This document shows, piece after piece, positions 6,641 through 14,308 of a DNA stretch of 22,390 nt; position 1 is the first letter of the stretch, and each line of letters opens with the position of its first letter. The translations under genes were made by a program, and so were the position numbers. Below the pieces are notes generated by a model. The model ran no database searches and was not told where the DNA came from. It saw nothing but the letters and a program-made list of their open reading frames with translations. The stretch comes from DASZZV01 sp035544835 (GTDB lineage: Bacteria; Acidobacteriota; Thermoanaerobaculia; Gp7-AA8), in assembly GCA_035544835.1 (NCBI GenBank), contig DASZZV010000221.1:1-22390 (forward strand), written 5' to 3'.

Positions 6641-9259
6641 CTACCCCCTGCCCCCACGACTTCGCATTTCCACGGCGCCTGTTCCAATCAAAAGTAGAAG
6701 CCCGGCCAGCGAGACCGTCCACCATCCACGTCCGATCCGTCGTACGAAATCGACGCGATGCCGGCCGGCCGGCACGGGAACGCCCGCAAACATGCGATTG
6801 ATGGGAAGCGCCTCAACAGGTTTCCCATCGACGTAGACGCGAAGCTCCGGTGTCAGCTTCTCAGAAGAAGCGAGAAAGAAAGCGCTCGACGACTGCACGT
6901 TCATGCCCTGCCTTCCACCGCGAAAAGGGAGGATCGAGACCTGCGCATCCCGTAGCCCGGCAGGTACTTCAGCCAGCCAACTGGCCAGTCCGGCCGAGGG
7001 CGTTGCGCTGTAGGCAGTGGTAAAGAAATCGAGATCGTTTCGTTTCATGAAGACTTCGTCGCTCATCGTCTTGAGCAGCCAGACCGGGTAATAGCGCGGC
7101 AACTCAGCGAGGTTTCGGAAGAGCCGCCCATCGCTGAATTCGTGTTCGAGGATCAGCGGTACCTTGACTCTGCCGACCGCAAGTGGCGTCTCGCCGGGAG
7201 CACTCTCCTTCGACGCCCCCACCATTCCCCAGACGCCGCGGGACGTTAGAGCGACAGTCACCGGCACGCTTTTAGGGCACGCCCGCGGCACGGCCAGGAA
7301 AAGCCTTTGTCGCTTCCGCAGCTCCTCTGCTCCAAACCGCGCACTTGCGACGACCTGACCTGAAGGTGTCAGCATCTGCATACCGATGAACGAATCCTTG
7401 CCCAGCGCGGTCTGAAACTGAAAAGGAATGGCCACCGCGTAAAAAGGACCGGCTTCGATACGAACGGAGCGCCGCAGCACCTCGCCTGATCGAAATGACA
7501 TCATCGTGTCCGCTGCATAAATCGGTTGCGTACCACTTTCGATGGTCCAGCGGATGATGTCGATGTCAGGCTGCTCGACGTAATAGCGCACGTTCAACAT
7601 GGCCAGCAGTGGATCGCTGAAGTTGAACTTCAGGCTGTTGAATAGCACCACCGTCGGCTGATCAAGGCTGGTCGGATCGATCCTGTGCATCAGCTCTCGA
7701 TACTGCTTCTCGGCTCCCCAGTGACTTCGGATGTCTTCGAGCCTGAAGAGCTCCGCGGCGTTCGGGAAGAGGTAGGGAAAAAAGGGAGCAATTCGAAAGG
7801 GCCCCTGCTCCCTTTGAAGAAACTGCAGTGTCTCCGATGGCGCGGGCAGCGAGTCCTGAAACCTGACGTAGGGATAGAAACGGGCAGCGAAAAACCCGAG
7901 GTCGCAAGCGGCGATGATCACGATCAGGATTTCAGTGATCCACCGTCCCCCATGGGCGAAAAATCCGCCCCGCAAAGGATTGATCCTGCGGAGCAAAGCA
8001 CATCCACTGGCTGCCAGGTATGCGGCCGGAATCGGGAGAAGAACCCGCAGGCGTGGAAGCGGCGAAAACCTGATCCCCGGCAGGCTCCCGATCAGCTGAG
8101 TTGCCCCGGCACCACCGCACAGCGCAACCAGCAGCAGAAGGAACAGCGCCAGAAAGAAGAATCGCGCTCCAGAGCGACGTCGAAAAAGTCCGACGAGAGC
8201 GAGAGGCAACGTGAGCAGCCCCAGGTAGATGGTCAGCTCGACGAAGTTGTTCATGGCTCCGAGAGCTGGCTCGCCGATCCACTGGTGCCCGGCCGGATCG
8301 CCCAGACGATAGGGAGCGACGAGGGCCAACAGGTGATGCCACGGAAAAAAATAACGGGCGCCGGCCAGCTGGCGGGTCTCCAGATAGCCGGTTCGCTGCA
8401 GGAAGCTGATGAACGGCGCCAGGAAAGGGGCGCTGATCATGAGAGCGAGAATCGATGCGAAGGACGCCCGGATCGCGTCGCCTTCGGGGAAACGCCAACG
8501 CCGTATCGTCAGGAAAATCGCATAGCAGAGAAATAGATAGCCTCCGTAAGCGACCGCCGCCGGAAATCCGCTGAGCGCGAAGCAGATGGCCAGGAGCCCG
8601 TAGGCGATCAGCGCATTGCGCTTCCCGTGAAAGGCCCGGGCAATGAAATACATCCCGACCGGGTAGAGCGCGGTGGCGTTACTCCCTTGCCATAACCACC
8701 AGACCGCGCAGGGACCGGCCGCGGCGATCACGAGCGCGCCGAGAGTCGCCCCCGTTTTCCCGAGGCGCTCTTCTCGCAGCCAGCGATAGCCAAAAAACAG
8801 CGGGATGAGAATCTTGAGGAGCACGATCCCGGAGTAGATCCAGCCCAGCGGAAGCAGCAGCGTGGGGATCAGAATGAACGGCGACAGCACCGCCGCCGCG
8901 ACCGACCCGAAACCTGGGAGGCCACTTCCGATGTAACGATTCCAGTGGAACGACGACCAGTCGCTCTTGAGCATCGACATGAGCGTCAGATAGGAGAATG
9001 GAGGATCCTGAATCAGGGGATTCTGGACGTCGACGGTCTTTTGAGCGGCCCACGGGTAATAGTTGCAATAGGCATCGTTCGGCGACAAGACCCGGCCCAT
9101 GAAAAGCGAGGGAAAGAAGAGGACGCCGAGGAGAATGGCCGAGCTGAGAAGAATGAGTCGATGCTTGCGCGCAACACGGGTCACTCTGCCGGTGACTCGA
9201 GCCGGGAGATGACTCTGCCTTATCGTCGGGATCGGTGCGGGCTGGGCAAGCTCGGACAT
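6641..9259 (-). CDS. YfhO-family large integral membrane protein
   Basis: The 872-aa product resembles the bacterial YfhO family of membrane proteins, which are related to GT-C glycosyltransferases and proposed to glycosylate lipids or teichoic-acid-type polymers. After a cytoplasmic N-terminus, a first membrane helix (about residues 34-53) leads into a loop with acidic and aromatic residues (SPNDAYCNYYPW, near 59-70), the position where GT-C enzymes keep a catalytic acidic residue. About ten further membrane segments extend to around residue 460. A large soluble domain follows (about 470-840), and the last helix lies near 847-863 (VSLAGLLLLIGTGAV). This topology fits the family. Donor and acceptor are unknown. 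It is convergent with the methyltransferase and divergent from the dehydrogenase. TATGAT at 9304-9309 (read on this strand) is a possible -10. Confidence 0.82.
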   Translation of the reverse strand: MSELAQPAPIPTIRQSHLPARVTGRVTRVARKHRLILLSSAILLGVLFFPSLFMGRVLSPNDAYCNYYPWAAQKTVDVQNPLIQDPPFSYLTLMSMLKSDWSSFHWNRYIGSGLPGFGSVAAAVLSPFILIPTLLLPLGWIYSGIVLLKILIPLFFGYRWLREERLGKTGATLGALVIAAAGPCAVWWLWQGSNATALYPVGMYFIARAFHGKRNALIAYGLLAICFALSGFPAAVAYGGYLFLCYAIFLTIRRWRFPEGDAIRASFASILALMISAPFLAPFISFLQRTGYLETRQLAGARYFFPWHHLLALVAPYRLGDPAGHQWIGEPALGAMNNFVELTIYLGLLTLPLALVGLFRRRSGARFFFLALFLLLLVALCGGAGATQLIGSLPGIRFSPLPRLRVLLPIPAAYLAASGCALLRRINPLRGGFFAHGGRWITEILIVIIAACDLGFFAARFYPYVRFQDSLPAPSETLQFLQREQGPFRIAPFFPYLFPNAAELFRLEDIRSHWGAEKQYRELMHRIDPTSLDQPTVVLFNSLKFNFSDPLLAMLNVRYYVEQPDIDIIRWTIESGTQPIYAADTMMSFRSGEVLRRSVRIEAGPFYAVAIPFQFQTALGKDSFIGMQMLTPSGQVVASARFGAEELRKRQRLFLAVPRACPKSVPVTVALTSRGVWGMVGASKESAPGETPLAVGRVKVPLILEHEFSDGRLFRNLAELPRYYPVWLLKTMSDEVFMKRNDLDFFTTAYSATPSAGLASWLAEVPAGLRDAQVSILPFRGGRQGMNVQSSSAFFLASSEKLTPELRVYVDGKPVEALPINRMFAGVPVPAGRHRVDFVRRIGRGWWTVSLAGLLLLIGTGAVEMRSRGGRG

Positions 9260-9330
9260 TCGCGGAGACGCCGCCGTGAATCCGGCGGCCTTTGACGGCG
9301 CGCATCATACAGGGTGGCTGCAATCGTGAC

Positions 9331-9336
9331 TACAAT
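9331..9336 (+). promoter_or_regulatory. Putative -10 box adjacent to the dehydrogenase start
   Basis: TACAAT lies 7 nt before the ATG at 9344. Transcription from it would begin at or near the start codon, consistent with a leaderless mRNA. No convincing -35 is seen at the normal spacing. The assignment rests on similarity to TATAAT and on the same arrangement at three other genes in the window. Confidence 0.35.
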
Positions 9337-9343
9337 GCCGGCC

Positions 9344-10282
9344 ATGAAAAAAAGGGTCTTTGTCGCCGCGGATGTCGACCAGTCCTTCTTCGATCGGATC
9401 ATGATCGATGACCGCTTCGAGACCCGCCATCTCCGCTGTCATGACGAGCAGTCCCTGATCGGAAATCTGGCCGACGCGGAAGTGCTGGTGACGCGTTACG
9501 CCAATCAGGTCACGTCAAAGGTTCTCGACAGCTCGACGTCGCTGCGGCTCCTGGCCCAGGGCACGAGCGGACTCGACAATATCGACCTGGCGCGAGCCGC
9601 AGAGCGCAACATCATCGTGTTGGGATTGCCGGGTGAAAATGCCAATGCGGTCGCCGAGCTCGTAATCGGATTCATGATCATGCTGACCCGAACTGTGCCG
9701 GCCTATAACGAGATGGTCCGGGCTGGTCGCTGGTCGCGCGACGATTGCGCCACCCGTCGGGAGCTCCGTTCCTTCAGGCTCGGAATCATAGGACTAGGGA
9801 GAGTCGGCAGCAGGGTTGCCGCGATTGCGAAAAACTTCGGAATGTCGATTGTGGCCTGCGATCCATACATCACTCCGGAACAGGCTACGGAGAGGGACGC
9901 CCTGCTTCTTTCCTCGCTCGAAGAGTTGCTCGGTCAGAGCGACATCGTCACCTGTCACGTGCCCCTGACAAAAGAAACTGACGACATGCTCGCCGGCAGG
10001 CAGCTCGACCTACTGCCCGCGGGCGCCATCGTCATCAACACCTGTCGCGGTCCGGTCGTCAACGCCACAGAAGCGTTGCGGCGGCTGGAGAGCGGCCACC
10101 TGCAAGGGCTGGCCATGGACGTCTATGACCAGGAACCGCCGAAAGAGCGCACCTGGCCCGCGGACCCGCGATTGATCACTACGCCGCATATTGCCGGCTG
10201 CAGCCGCGAGTCCAAGGCGTCGATCGGAAAGATGCTCTACGAAAAGATCTGCGACCACTATGGCTTCGTACCGAAGAATTGA
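9344..10282 (+). CDS. D-isomer 2-hydroxyacid dehydrogenase, phosphoglycerate-dehydrogenase-like
   Basis: This is an NAD-dependent oxidoreductase of the D-2-hydroxyacid dehydrogenase superfamily. It may be the serine-pathway 3-phosphoglycerate dehydrogenase, or a hydroxypyruvate/other 2-hydroxyacid enzyme. In 312-aa numbering the Rossmann motif GLGRVG is at 150-155, and the catalytic triad is complete: Arg235 (NTCRGP), Glu264 (YDQEPP) and His282 (TPHIAG). It lacks the C-terminal ACT/regulatory region of long SerA proteins, so it is the short form. The ATG at 9344 (MKKRVFVAAD) matches the family start. A GTG at 9314 and an ATG at 9335 are also in frame but add residues with no homology and would lie upstream of the putative -10. 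The stop codon lies inside a heptamer array. Confidence 0.9.
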   Translation: MKKRVFVAADVDQSFFDRIMIDDRFETRHLRCHDEQSLIGNLADAEVLVTRYANQVTSKVLDSSTSLRLLAQGTSGLDNIDLARAAERNIIVLGLPGENANAVAELVIGFMIMLTRTVPAYNEMVRAGRWSRDDCATRRELRSFRLGIIGLGRVGSRVAAIAKNFGMSIVACDPYITPEQATERDALLLSSLEELLGQSDIVTCHVPLTKETDDMLAGRQLDLLPAGAIVINTCRGPVVNATEALRRLESGHLQGLAMDVYDQEPPKERTWPADPRLITTPHIAGCSRESKASIGKMLYEKICDHYGFVPKN

Positions 10283-10364
10283 AAATTGAAAATTGAAAAT
10301 TGAAAAACCCGCCTATCCAACGCTTCCTGTGATTTTTTCAATTTGTAATTTTCAATTTTCAATT
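10277..10364. repeat. Inverted heptamer array, AATTGAA/TTCAATT type
   Basis: Four perfect AATTGAA units occupy 10277-10304. Four inverse units (TTCAATT, one diverged TGTAATT, TTCAATT, TTCAATT) occupy 10337-10364. The 32-nt spacer is unique sequence. The TGA stop of the dehydrogenase (10280-10282) is part of the first units. The M28 gene on the other strand ends 18 nt beyond the array. A 28-bp AT-rich stem between two convergent genes is a natural bidirectional terminator candidate. Confidence 0.9.
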
Positions 10365-10382
10365 CCGCCGCCGCGGCGGCGG

Positions 10383-12668
10383 CTACGGCCCCATGGCAAT
10401 CTGTTTCCGGATGACCGACACATCTCCTTCGCCGAAACGAACTGCGCCCGATGCATTCCGCGCAGCGAGGATTGGGGCGGAACCAGGATCGCTCAACATC
10501 GCTGAATCTGACAACACCCCGCGAACAGGCTGTGGCCCCCGAAGATGGAGCTCGACCACCACACCCAGAGGCGGCACAGCCCGAAACTGAATCTGTCGCC
10601 ATCCGGGACGAACGGCTCGCAAGGCTCCTGGTGATGGAAGAGGAACCACCTCTCCATTTGCCACGATCTCGGCAACCCCTTCTCCGCTCTCGAACGTCCA
10701 TGTAAGGGTCGGTGCCTGCCGCGGTGAGTACAGCCGATAACGCAGGATTCGCGTCGCGCCCTCTGTTGATCCATCGATCTGCTCCACGCGCGGCCCCGAA
10801 TCATCGCCACACGGATGCAGGGCCGCCATCGCATCCCACCTCTGCCCCCCTGACGTCACATACTGATATGGCGACCATTGCCGAACGGAGGCAAGCGGTC
10901 GAGGCAGGGAGCCCCCGCTTTTTTCCAGTAACCATCGGCACTCACGAGAGGGCTCGTCACGATTCGAGATCACGTTGAGCCGGCGCGGACTGTCAGCGCT
11001 GTAGGCAGGAAGGAAGAAAGAAGCAGCAAAGAGAAGTGCGGAGGCAAGCGCGCCGGCCGCGATGACCCGGCGGGAAGCAATGATCGACGGAGGCAACAGC
11101 AGAGCGACGACCGTGATCGCGACAGTAATCACGATGAGTGCAGGATTTCCCAACGTGCCGTACAGCCGCCACAGAAGAGGAAAGACGAGCAGCCCGGCAA
11201 CCGCGAATGGGAGAATCTCGGAGATCATCGCGGCCCTGCTCTCCCGCGAGACTAGTAGTGGCAGGAGCAGAAAAAACGCCGGGACGAGAAAGAGGTAAGC
11301 GGCGCCCGGAAGAAACCAGGAGAGAAGGAGAGACAGCGACGCGAAGAGAATCGCAGTGATTCCGCCGGTATCGCGGTCTTCTCTCGATCCAAGCCTGTGA
11401 GCCGCCTCAGCAACCACCAGCCCCAGCAGCCACGAACCGCAAAGCAGCCCCAGCGGGTGCGCGACGAAGGGCGTCGGCAACGCACCGCCAGTCACGAGCA
11501 GTTGGACGAAAGCGGCCGAGAGAACTGCGGCGGCGAGGATCGCCGCCGGCTGAATGAGAAGGCACCACCAATTCTGACGGAGCCGCCTTCTTCGAATCTG
11601 AATCAAAGCAATCAGGAGAACCGCTACACCCAGATATCGATTCACGGCCTCGGGCCATCGGACAACGACGAAACCGCCGATGTCGAAGAAGGTGGCGTTG
11701 CGATATGTTTTAGCGAGATTGCCATCGGCCAGAGCGCGCGTAGCGCCAACAAGATTGTCGCCGTGATGCTGCATCGTTCCTGGATCGAGGAACTGCCTGC
11801 GGTCCAGTGGCGTGTGGTAGCGGGCGACATCGCCTAGAAAAGCGAAGTTGAGTCCCTGCCGTTCGTAACGTTTGAAGATCGTGAAGTCGGTGTCGTTGGG
11901 CAGTCGTTGGTAAATCGAATAGAAGACCGAGCTGGTCACCGGTCTCGAGACACCTGAGGCGAGAAGATCAATCAGATGACTGTTCCCCGGGCTGCTCTCG
12001 AACATGAAGCTCTGACCGGACGTCCCTCGTGCCTCGCCGTTCACGACCGCCACGACCGAGGCCGCACCGGGGTACTTTCTGATGAAGCCCTCAGCGCCCA
12101 GCAGTCCCGCCTCTTCCCCTTCGTCGAAGAGGAGAAGGACATCGCGCTTGTGATGCTCTGCTTTGATCAATCGAGCAATCTCGAGCAGTGCAGCGACCGA
12201 GGCGCCGTCATCGGATGCTCCCGGCCCGGCCGCGACCGAGTCATAGTGAGACGCCAACAGGACTGCCTCTGTGAACGAATGCAGCGTTGTGGACGCCGAA
12301 TGCACAACAGGCGAAGCACTGGTTTGCGCCGGCAGCCGGGCGACGATGTTTCGCACCGTCGCACAGATCTGGTACGTGGTGCAGACGAACGTTTCCTGAA
12401 CTTCGTGCTCGATACCCAGACCCTGAAGCTCGGCGATGATGCGGCGCTCGACGCCGCGAGCAGCAGGAGATCCAATGGGATGGGGCTCGTCAGTCGGGAA
12501 AACGGTCTTGTGAATAGCCAGGGCGCGGGCTGCCGAGAAGACGGAAGGGGAAGCGTCGAGACCTTTGGGAGAAGGCGGTTGTCCGCGCCAGATGGTGAAC
12601 AGAAGGATGAAGACTGCTGCAGCGGACGTCCAGATTGTTGTCAGTCCCGCGCGGTCTGTCGTCTGCAC
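10383..12668 (-). CDS. Membrane-anchored M28 family metallopeptidase
   Basis: A di-zinc aminopeptidase-type domain is fused to a multi-pass membrane region, the arrangement of the ERMP1/Fxna-like branch of family M28. After an N-terminal anchor (about residues 10-28), the peptidase domain shows all metal and catalytic positions: His141 and Asp143 (HYDS), Asp153 (SDDGAS), Glu185-Glu186 (EGEEAGLLG), Glu212 (NGEARG) and His285 (YHTPLD). About eight membrane helices follow between 345 and 580, then a roughly 180-aa soluble C-terminal domain of unknown role. The peptidase domain is probably extracytoplasmic. At 761 aa it is much longer than secreted single-domain M28 enzymes. The start is GTG at 12668, 6 nt after a TAGAAT hexamer. 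Substrate unknown. Confidence 0.88.
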   Translation of the reverse strand: MQTTDRAGLTTIWTSAAAVFILLFTIWRGQPPSPKGLDASPSVFSAARALAIHKTVFPTDEPHPIGSPAARGVERRIIAELQGLGIEHEVQETFVCTTYQICATVRNIVARLPAQTSASPVVHSASTTLHSFTEAVLLASHYDSVAAGPGASDDGASVAALLEIARLIKAEHHKRDVLLLFDEGEEAGLLGAEGFIRKYPGAASVVAVVNGEARGTSGQSFMFESSPGNSHLIDLLASGVSRPVTSSVFYSIYQRLPNDTDFTIFKRYERQGLNFAFLGDVARYHTPLDRRQFLDPGTMQHHGDNLVGATRALADGNLAKTYRNATFFDIGGFVVVRWPEAVNRYLGVAVLLIALIQIRRRRLRQNWWCLLIQPAAILAAAVLSAAFVQLLVTGGALPTPFVAHPLGLLCGSWLLGLVVAEAAHRLGSREDRDTGGITAILFASLSLLLSWFLPGAAYLFLVPAFFLLLPLLVSRESRAAMISEILPFAVAGLLVFPLLWRLYGTLGNPALIVITVAITVVALLLPPSIIASRRVIAAGALASALLFAASFFLPAYSADSPRRLNVISNRDEPSRECRWLLEKSGGSLPRPLASVRQWSPYQYVTSGGQRWDAMAALHPCGDDSGPRVEQIDGSTEGATRILRYRLYSPRQAPTLTWTFESGEGVAEIVANGEVVPLPSPGALRAVRPGWRQIQFRAVPPLGVVVELHLRGPQPVRGVLSDSAMLSDPGSAPILAARNASGAVRFGEGDVSVIRKQIAMGP

Positions 12669-12674
12669 AGGGAC

Positions 12675-12680
12675 ATTCTA
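12675..12680 (-). promoter_or_regulatory. Putative -10 box for the M28 gene
   Basis: TAGAAT on the minus strand lies exactly 6 nt before the GTG start at 12668, which would give a leaderless or nearly leaderless transcript. The -35 region at normal spacing is weak. This supports the GTG start choice only moderately. Confidence 0.35.
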
Positions 12681-12733
12681 TGGGCAGGGGCACGAATCAA
12701 AGGGATCCGCGCTCGCGCATGGGATGTTTGGTC

Positions 12734-12857
12734 CTTGTGTGGCACAGGCACTCTTGCCTGTGTGCCGCGGCGTCGAGCCGCGGCGTTTCTTTGACAATTC
12801 ACAGGAAGCTCGGCCTCGACGGCCGACACACAGGCAAGAGTGCCTGTGCCACACAAG
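12734..12857. repeat. Inverted-repeat element F (TGTGGCACAGGCA type)
   Basis: Arms 12734-12764 and 12827-12857 are a perfect 31-bp inverted repeat. Each arm also contains its own short palindrome (CACAGGCA facing TGCCTGTG). Inside the arms are two further GC-rich dyads around TCGA, near 12765-12783 and 12812-12826. The element starts 9 nt after the stop of the 80-aa gene and lies upstream of the M28 promoter, so it could end the former's transcript. Confidence 0.9.
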
Positions 12858-12866
12858 TTAGACCTG

Positions 12867-13109
12867 TCAGTGGCCGTCGACCTCGGAAAGCAGTTCCTCA
12901 AGGGTTAATGCTTCGTACTCCCCCGATAGCCAGTAGTAGGCGCGCCCATCTGCATCCTTGGCCTTCTCTGCCAGGCGCACCAGACGTCGCTGCTCGCCAG
13001 ATGTAAGCGAGTGAACGTCGAACTCCACCATCTGGCTTTGCGAAGGGGTTAGCCCCTCGAGGAACTGCCTTCTTTTCGCGTCGGCTGAAAGGCGATACCT
13101 CACCAGCAT
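12867..13109 (-). CDS. Small unknown protein (80 aa)
   Basis: I do not recognise this protein. It is 80 aa, soluble and charged. It starts with a basic segment (MLVRYRLSADAKRR) and ends with an acidic, leucine-rich helix (LTLEELLSEVDGH), with no signal peptide or cysteine. The start at 13109 is fixed by a strong Shine-Dalgarno sequence, AAGGAGG at 13118-13124, 8 nt upstream. The open frame runs further upstream to 13532, but that part overlaps element E and the next gene and has no start signal. It sits alone between two palindromic elements (E and F). Its context (amine catabolism upstream, M28 peptidase downstream) does not suggest a role. Confidence 0.75.
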   Translation of the reverse strand: MLVRYRLSADAKRRQFLEGLTPSQSQMVEFDVHSLTSGEQRRLVRLAEKAKDADGRAYYWLSGEYEALTLEELLSEVDGH

Positions 13110-13217
13110 GGGAGCCTCCTCCTTCAAAAACACGACGCATACGAAATGTAAGGCCGTAGCGTGAAAATGCAAGGGCGGAAGATGGAAAGAGAGCGCCAGC
13201 GCTCGGAAAGGAAGCAG

Positions 13218-13377
13218 GCGTAGGGCCGCACGGCGTGCGGCCGGTACTCCCGTGGGCTGACGATGACAAAACGCCCGGATGCCATGCCTCTCCCTCAATC
13301 TCTTCCTCAATCGCGTCATTGCACGATTGCACGATTGAAAAAAACAGGTATCGGCCGCACGCCGTGCGGCCCTACGC
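13218..13377. repeat. REPIN-like element E (same arms as element D)
   Basis: Arms 13218-13247 and 13348-13377 are inverted copies (29 of 30) and are identical to those of element D, including the palindrome GGCCGCAC, GGC, GTGCGGCC. The 100-nt loop is unrelated to that of D and contains a 2.5-copy direct repeat of ATTGCACG near 13318-13337. It lies between the SDR gene (stop at 13408) and the 80-aa gene on the same strand. Confidence 0.9.
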
Positions 13378-13407
13378 CGAACCACGGGAACGTCCCGTCC
13401 CGAAAAC

Positions 13408-14181
13408 CTACTGTGGAGTGATATAGGCCGCGGTGATTCCTCCGTCGACGAGGAAGGTCGCCCCGTTGACATAGGATGATTCGTCGCTGGCCAGAAACAG
13501 CGCCGCATTGGCGATTTCCGCTGGACGGGCAAACCGGCCTATGGGGATGTGAACGAGGCGCCGTTCACGACGCTCCGGGTCGGCCAGCAGCTCGGCCAGC
13601 AGAGGGGTCTCGACCGGGCCGGGGCAAAGCGCGTTGGCCCGGATGTTCTGTCGCGCAAATTCGACGGCGATCTCCCGGGTCATGGCCAGAACACCGCCTT
13701 TGCTGGCGGTGTAGGCGATCTGCGGGACGGCCGCTCCCATGATCGCGACAAACGATGCCGTGTTGATGATCGAGCCGCCGCCGGCGCGAAGCAGAGCAGG
13801 AATGGCGAACTGGCAGCCGAGAAAGACGCCTTTCAGATTCACGTCGATGACCAGGTCCCAGATCTCTTCGGTGGTCGTCGTCACCGACTCGTCTTTGGGA
13901 TGGAAGACGCCGGCGTTGTTGAAGACGACGTTGAGCGCTCCAAATGTTTTCTCGGCAAAGGCGATCATCTCCTCTGCGTCTTTCGCCTTCGAGACGTCGG
14001 CGCCGAAGGCCGCGGCTTTCCCGCCCCCTTTTTCAATCATCCCCACCGTCTCTTCAGCCGTCTCTTTCTTGAGATCGACAGCAACGACGCGCGCTCCTTC
14101 CCTGGCGAAGAGCAGCGCCGATTCCCTCCCGATACCGCTGCCAGCGCCCGTGATGAGGGTGACTTTGTTTTCGAGTCTCAT
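13408..14181 (-). CDS. Classical short-chain dehydrogenase/reductase (SDR)
   Basis: This is a 257-aa NAD(P)-dependent oxidoreductase with every classical SDR mark. The cofactor motif TGAGSGIG is at 11-18, and Asp36 at the end of the second strand favours NAD(H). DV is at 62-63 and NNAG at 88-91. The catalytic set is Asn115, Ser143, Tyr157 and Lys161 (YTASK), followed by a PGPVETPL segment. Substrate is not readable; the closest general class is the glucose-1-dehydrogenase/3-oxoacyl-reductase type. AAGGAG (read on this strand; plus-strand positions 14191-14196) lies 9 nt before the ATG at 14181. It follows the glutamine-synthetase-like gene by 127 nt on the same strand, so a shared catabolic operon with that gene and the aldehyde dehydrogenase is plausible. 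Confidence 0.93.
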   Translation of the reverse strand: MRLENKVTLITGAGSGIGRESALLFAREGARVVAVDLKKETAEETVGMIEKGGGKAAAFGADVSKAKDAEEMIAFAEKTFGALNVVFNNAGVFHPKDESVTTTTEEIWDLVIDVNLKGVFLGCQFAIPALLRAGGGSIINTASFVAIMGAAVPQIAYTASKGGVLAMTREIAVEFARQNIRANALCPGPVETPLLAELLADPERRERRLVHIPIGRFARPAEIANAALFLASDESSYVNGATFLVDGGITAAYITPQ

Positions 14182-14207
14182 GAGTTAGTGCTCCTTCAGG
14201 TCGTTGC

Positions 14208-14302
14208 TCGAATTTCGAATTTCGAATTTCGAATTTCGAATTTAAAAAATACTGCGGAGTCGGTTCTGCTTTTCAATTCGAAATCCGAAATCCGAAATCC
14301 GG
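14208..14302. repeat. Inverted heptamer array, TCGAATT/AATCCGA type
   Basis: Five perfect TCGAATT units run from 14208 to 14242. After a 32-nt spacer, four inverse units (AATTCGA, AATCCGA, AATCCGA, AATCCGG) run from 14275 to 14302. In minus-strand RNA, the sense of both flanking genes, the mismatches become G-U pairs. The array starts 6 nt after the stop of the glutamine-synthetase-like gene. A 17-nt stretch of its right half is identical to the array at 21768-21838. Confidence 0.88.
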
Positions 14303-14308
14303 CATTTC

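Noticed and set aside
7685..8536. 283-codon plus-strand open frame inside the YfhO-like gene
   Set aside because: Its product is low-complexity and rich in Gln, Arg, Glu and Ser. It is antisense to a convincing membrane protein and has no start signal, so it is a shadow frame.
9271..9290. GCCGCC/GGCGGC stem in the divergent gap before the dehydrogenase as an operator or terminator
   Set aside because: It is a 6-bp GC-only dyad with an 8-nt loop, which is common by chance at this base composition. No other support was found.
9314..9343. Upstream GTG start for the dehydrogenase
   Set aside because: It adds ten residues with no family similarity and would require a transcript starting upstream of the best -10 candidate. 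ATG 9344 starts exactly at the first beta strand.
11976..12794. 272-codon plus-strand open frame across the M28 gene start and element F
   Set aside because: It is antisense to the zinc-site region of M28 and runs through a palindromic repeat. The product has no recognisable family.
13110..13532. N-terminal extension of the 80-aa protein
   Set aside because: The frame is open but runs through element E and into the SDR gene, with no start signal. The strong Shine-Dalgarno fixes the start at 13109.
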